DNA from: Patescibacteria group bacterium
GTDB taxonomy: Bacteria; Patescibacteriota; Gracilibacteria; UBA1369; PNNO01
Assembly: GCA_024275695.1 (NCBI GenBank)
Contig: JAJRYP010000011.1
Coordinates: 1 to 14,307 of the forward strand
Length of the DNA: 14,307 nt
Direction of reading: 5' to 3'
Of this stretch, positions 14,111-14,307 are shown piece after piece (the first letter of the stretch is position 1; each line of letters begins with the position of its first letter). The notes under the pieces were generated by a model, which was not told the DNA's origin, did not search any database, and saw nothing but the letters and a program-made list of their open reading frames with translations. The position numbers and the translations under genes are program-made.

Positions 14111-14307
14111 ATGAACACTCAAATGACCAAAGTTTTTGGTGATACAAATGAAGTTATGGAAAAACTTCTGCAAGATTCACCATCTATTGTTTATCCTCAG
14201 CCCGGAACAATGATTGAAGGAATCATTACCGATATCGCAAAAAACAAAATTCTTGTGGATCTGGGCGGTATTCATACCGGAATTATTGCGGGAAAAGAAG
14301 TACATGA
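14111..14307 (+). CDS. rpsA: 30S ribosomal protein S1, 3'-truncated by window edge
   Basis: The first 65 codons of ribosomal protein S1, the RNA-binding protein that helps 30S subunits capture structured or SD-poor mRNAs. After a short N-terminal helix region (NEVMEKLLQDSP) the first S1/OB domain begins at about residue 32: PGTMIEGIITDIAKNKILVDLG, then GGIHTGIIAGKEVH. The leading acidic helix plus PG-x-x-x-EG opening is typical of S1 rather than of single-domain S1 proteins such as PNPase or IF1, but the later repeats are outside the window. The ATG at 14111 is preceded at 6 nt by AAGG, the only start in the window with a recognisable Shine-Dalgarno at normal spacing. It has its own promoter and a structured leader. 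Confidence 0.85.
   Translation, partial: MNTQMTKVFGDTNEVMEKLLQDSPSIVYPQPGTMIEGIITDIAKNKILVDLGGIHTGIIAGKEVH

Overview
The window reads as an ordinary housekeeping stretch of a small, AT-rich bacterial genome. The best guess is a member of the Patescibacteria / Candidate Phyla Radiation. The grounds are a LepB variant with extra cysteine pairs, a PH-domain membrane protein placed directly before ruvB, several conserved-looking but unnamed membrane proteins, almost no Shine-Dalgarno sequences, and very tight spacing. This placement is an inference from gene style and not a database match. TGA is used as a normal stop (ruvB), so the genetic code appears standard. I see no IS element, prophage, CRISPR array or att site.

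Layout. 3-1145 (+): the 3' part of a cell-surface protein with an Ig-like region and three SLH domains. 1217-2050 (+): signal peptidase I. 2063-6489 (-) is a probable five-gene operon, transcribed right to left: a membrane-inserted metallophosphoesterase, a DHH/DHHA1 phosphoesterase (NrnA type), a four-TM protein of unknown role, family 4 uracil-DNA glycosylase, and a small four-TM protein. 6575-6651 (-): tRNA-Arg(UCU) with encoded CCA. 6688-7431 (-): a CPBP intramembrane metalloprotease, divergent from 7558-9180 (+), which holds the bacterial PH-domain membrane protein and ruvB. 9262-10932 (+): a large predicted lipoprotein. 11133-13727 (+): the AAA+ unfoldase ClpC, behind an exact CIRCE operator that overlaps a sigma70-type promoter. 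13728-14110 is noncoding but busy: a candidate small RNA with its own promoter and a strong terminator, then a promoter and a structured leader for rpsA, whose first 65 codons close the window.

The genes cover three themes: envelope biogenesis and surface display (SLH protein, LepB, lipoprotein, CPBP protease, PH protein), DNA repair and nucleotide turnover (UDG, RuvB, DHH phosphoesterase), and proteostasis/translation (ClpC, S1, tRNA-Arg). LepB could process the secreted proteins encoded nearby.

No clearly new multi-gene system is visible. The most interesting signals are noncoding: the rpsA leader, in which one segment can pair in mutually exclusive ways, the roughly 96-nt candidate RNA just upstream of it, and the exact CIRCE/promoter overlap at clpC.
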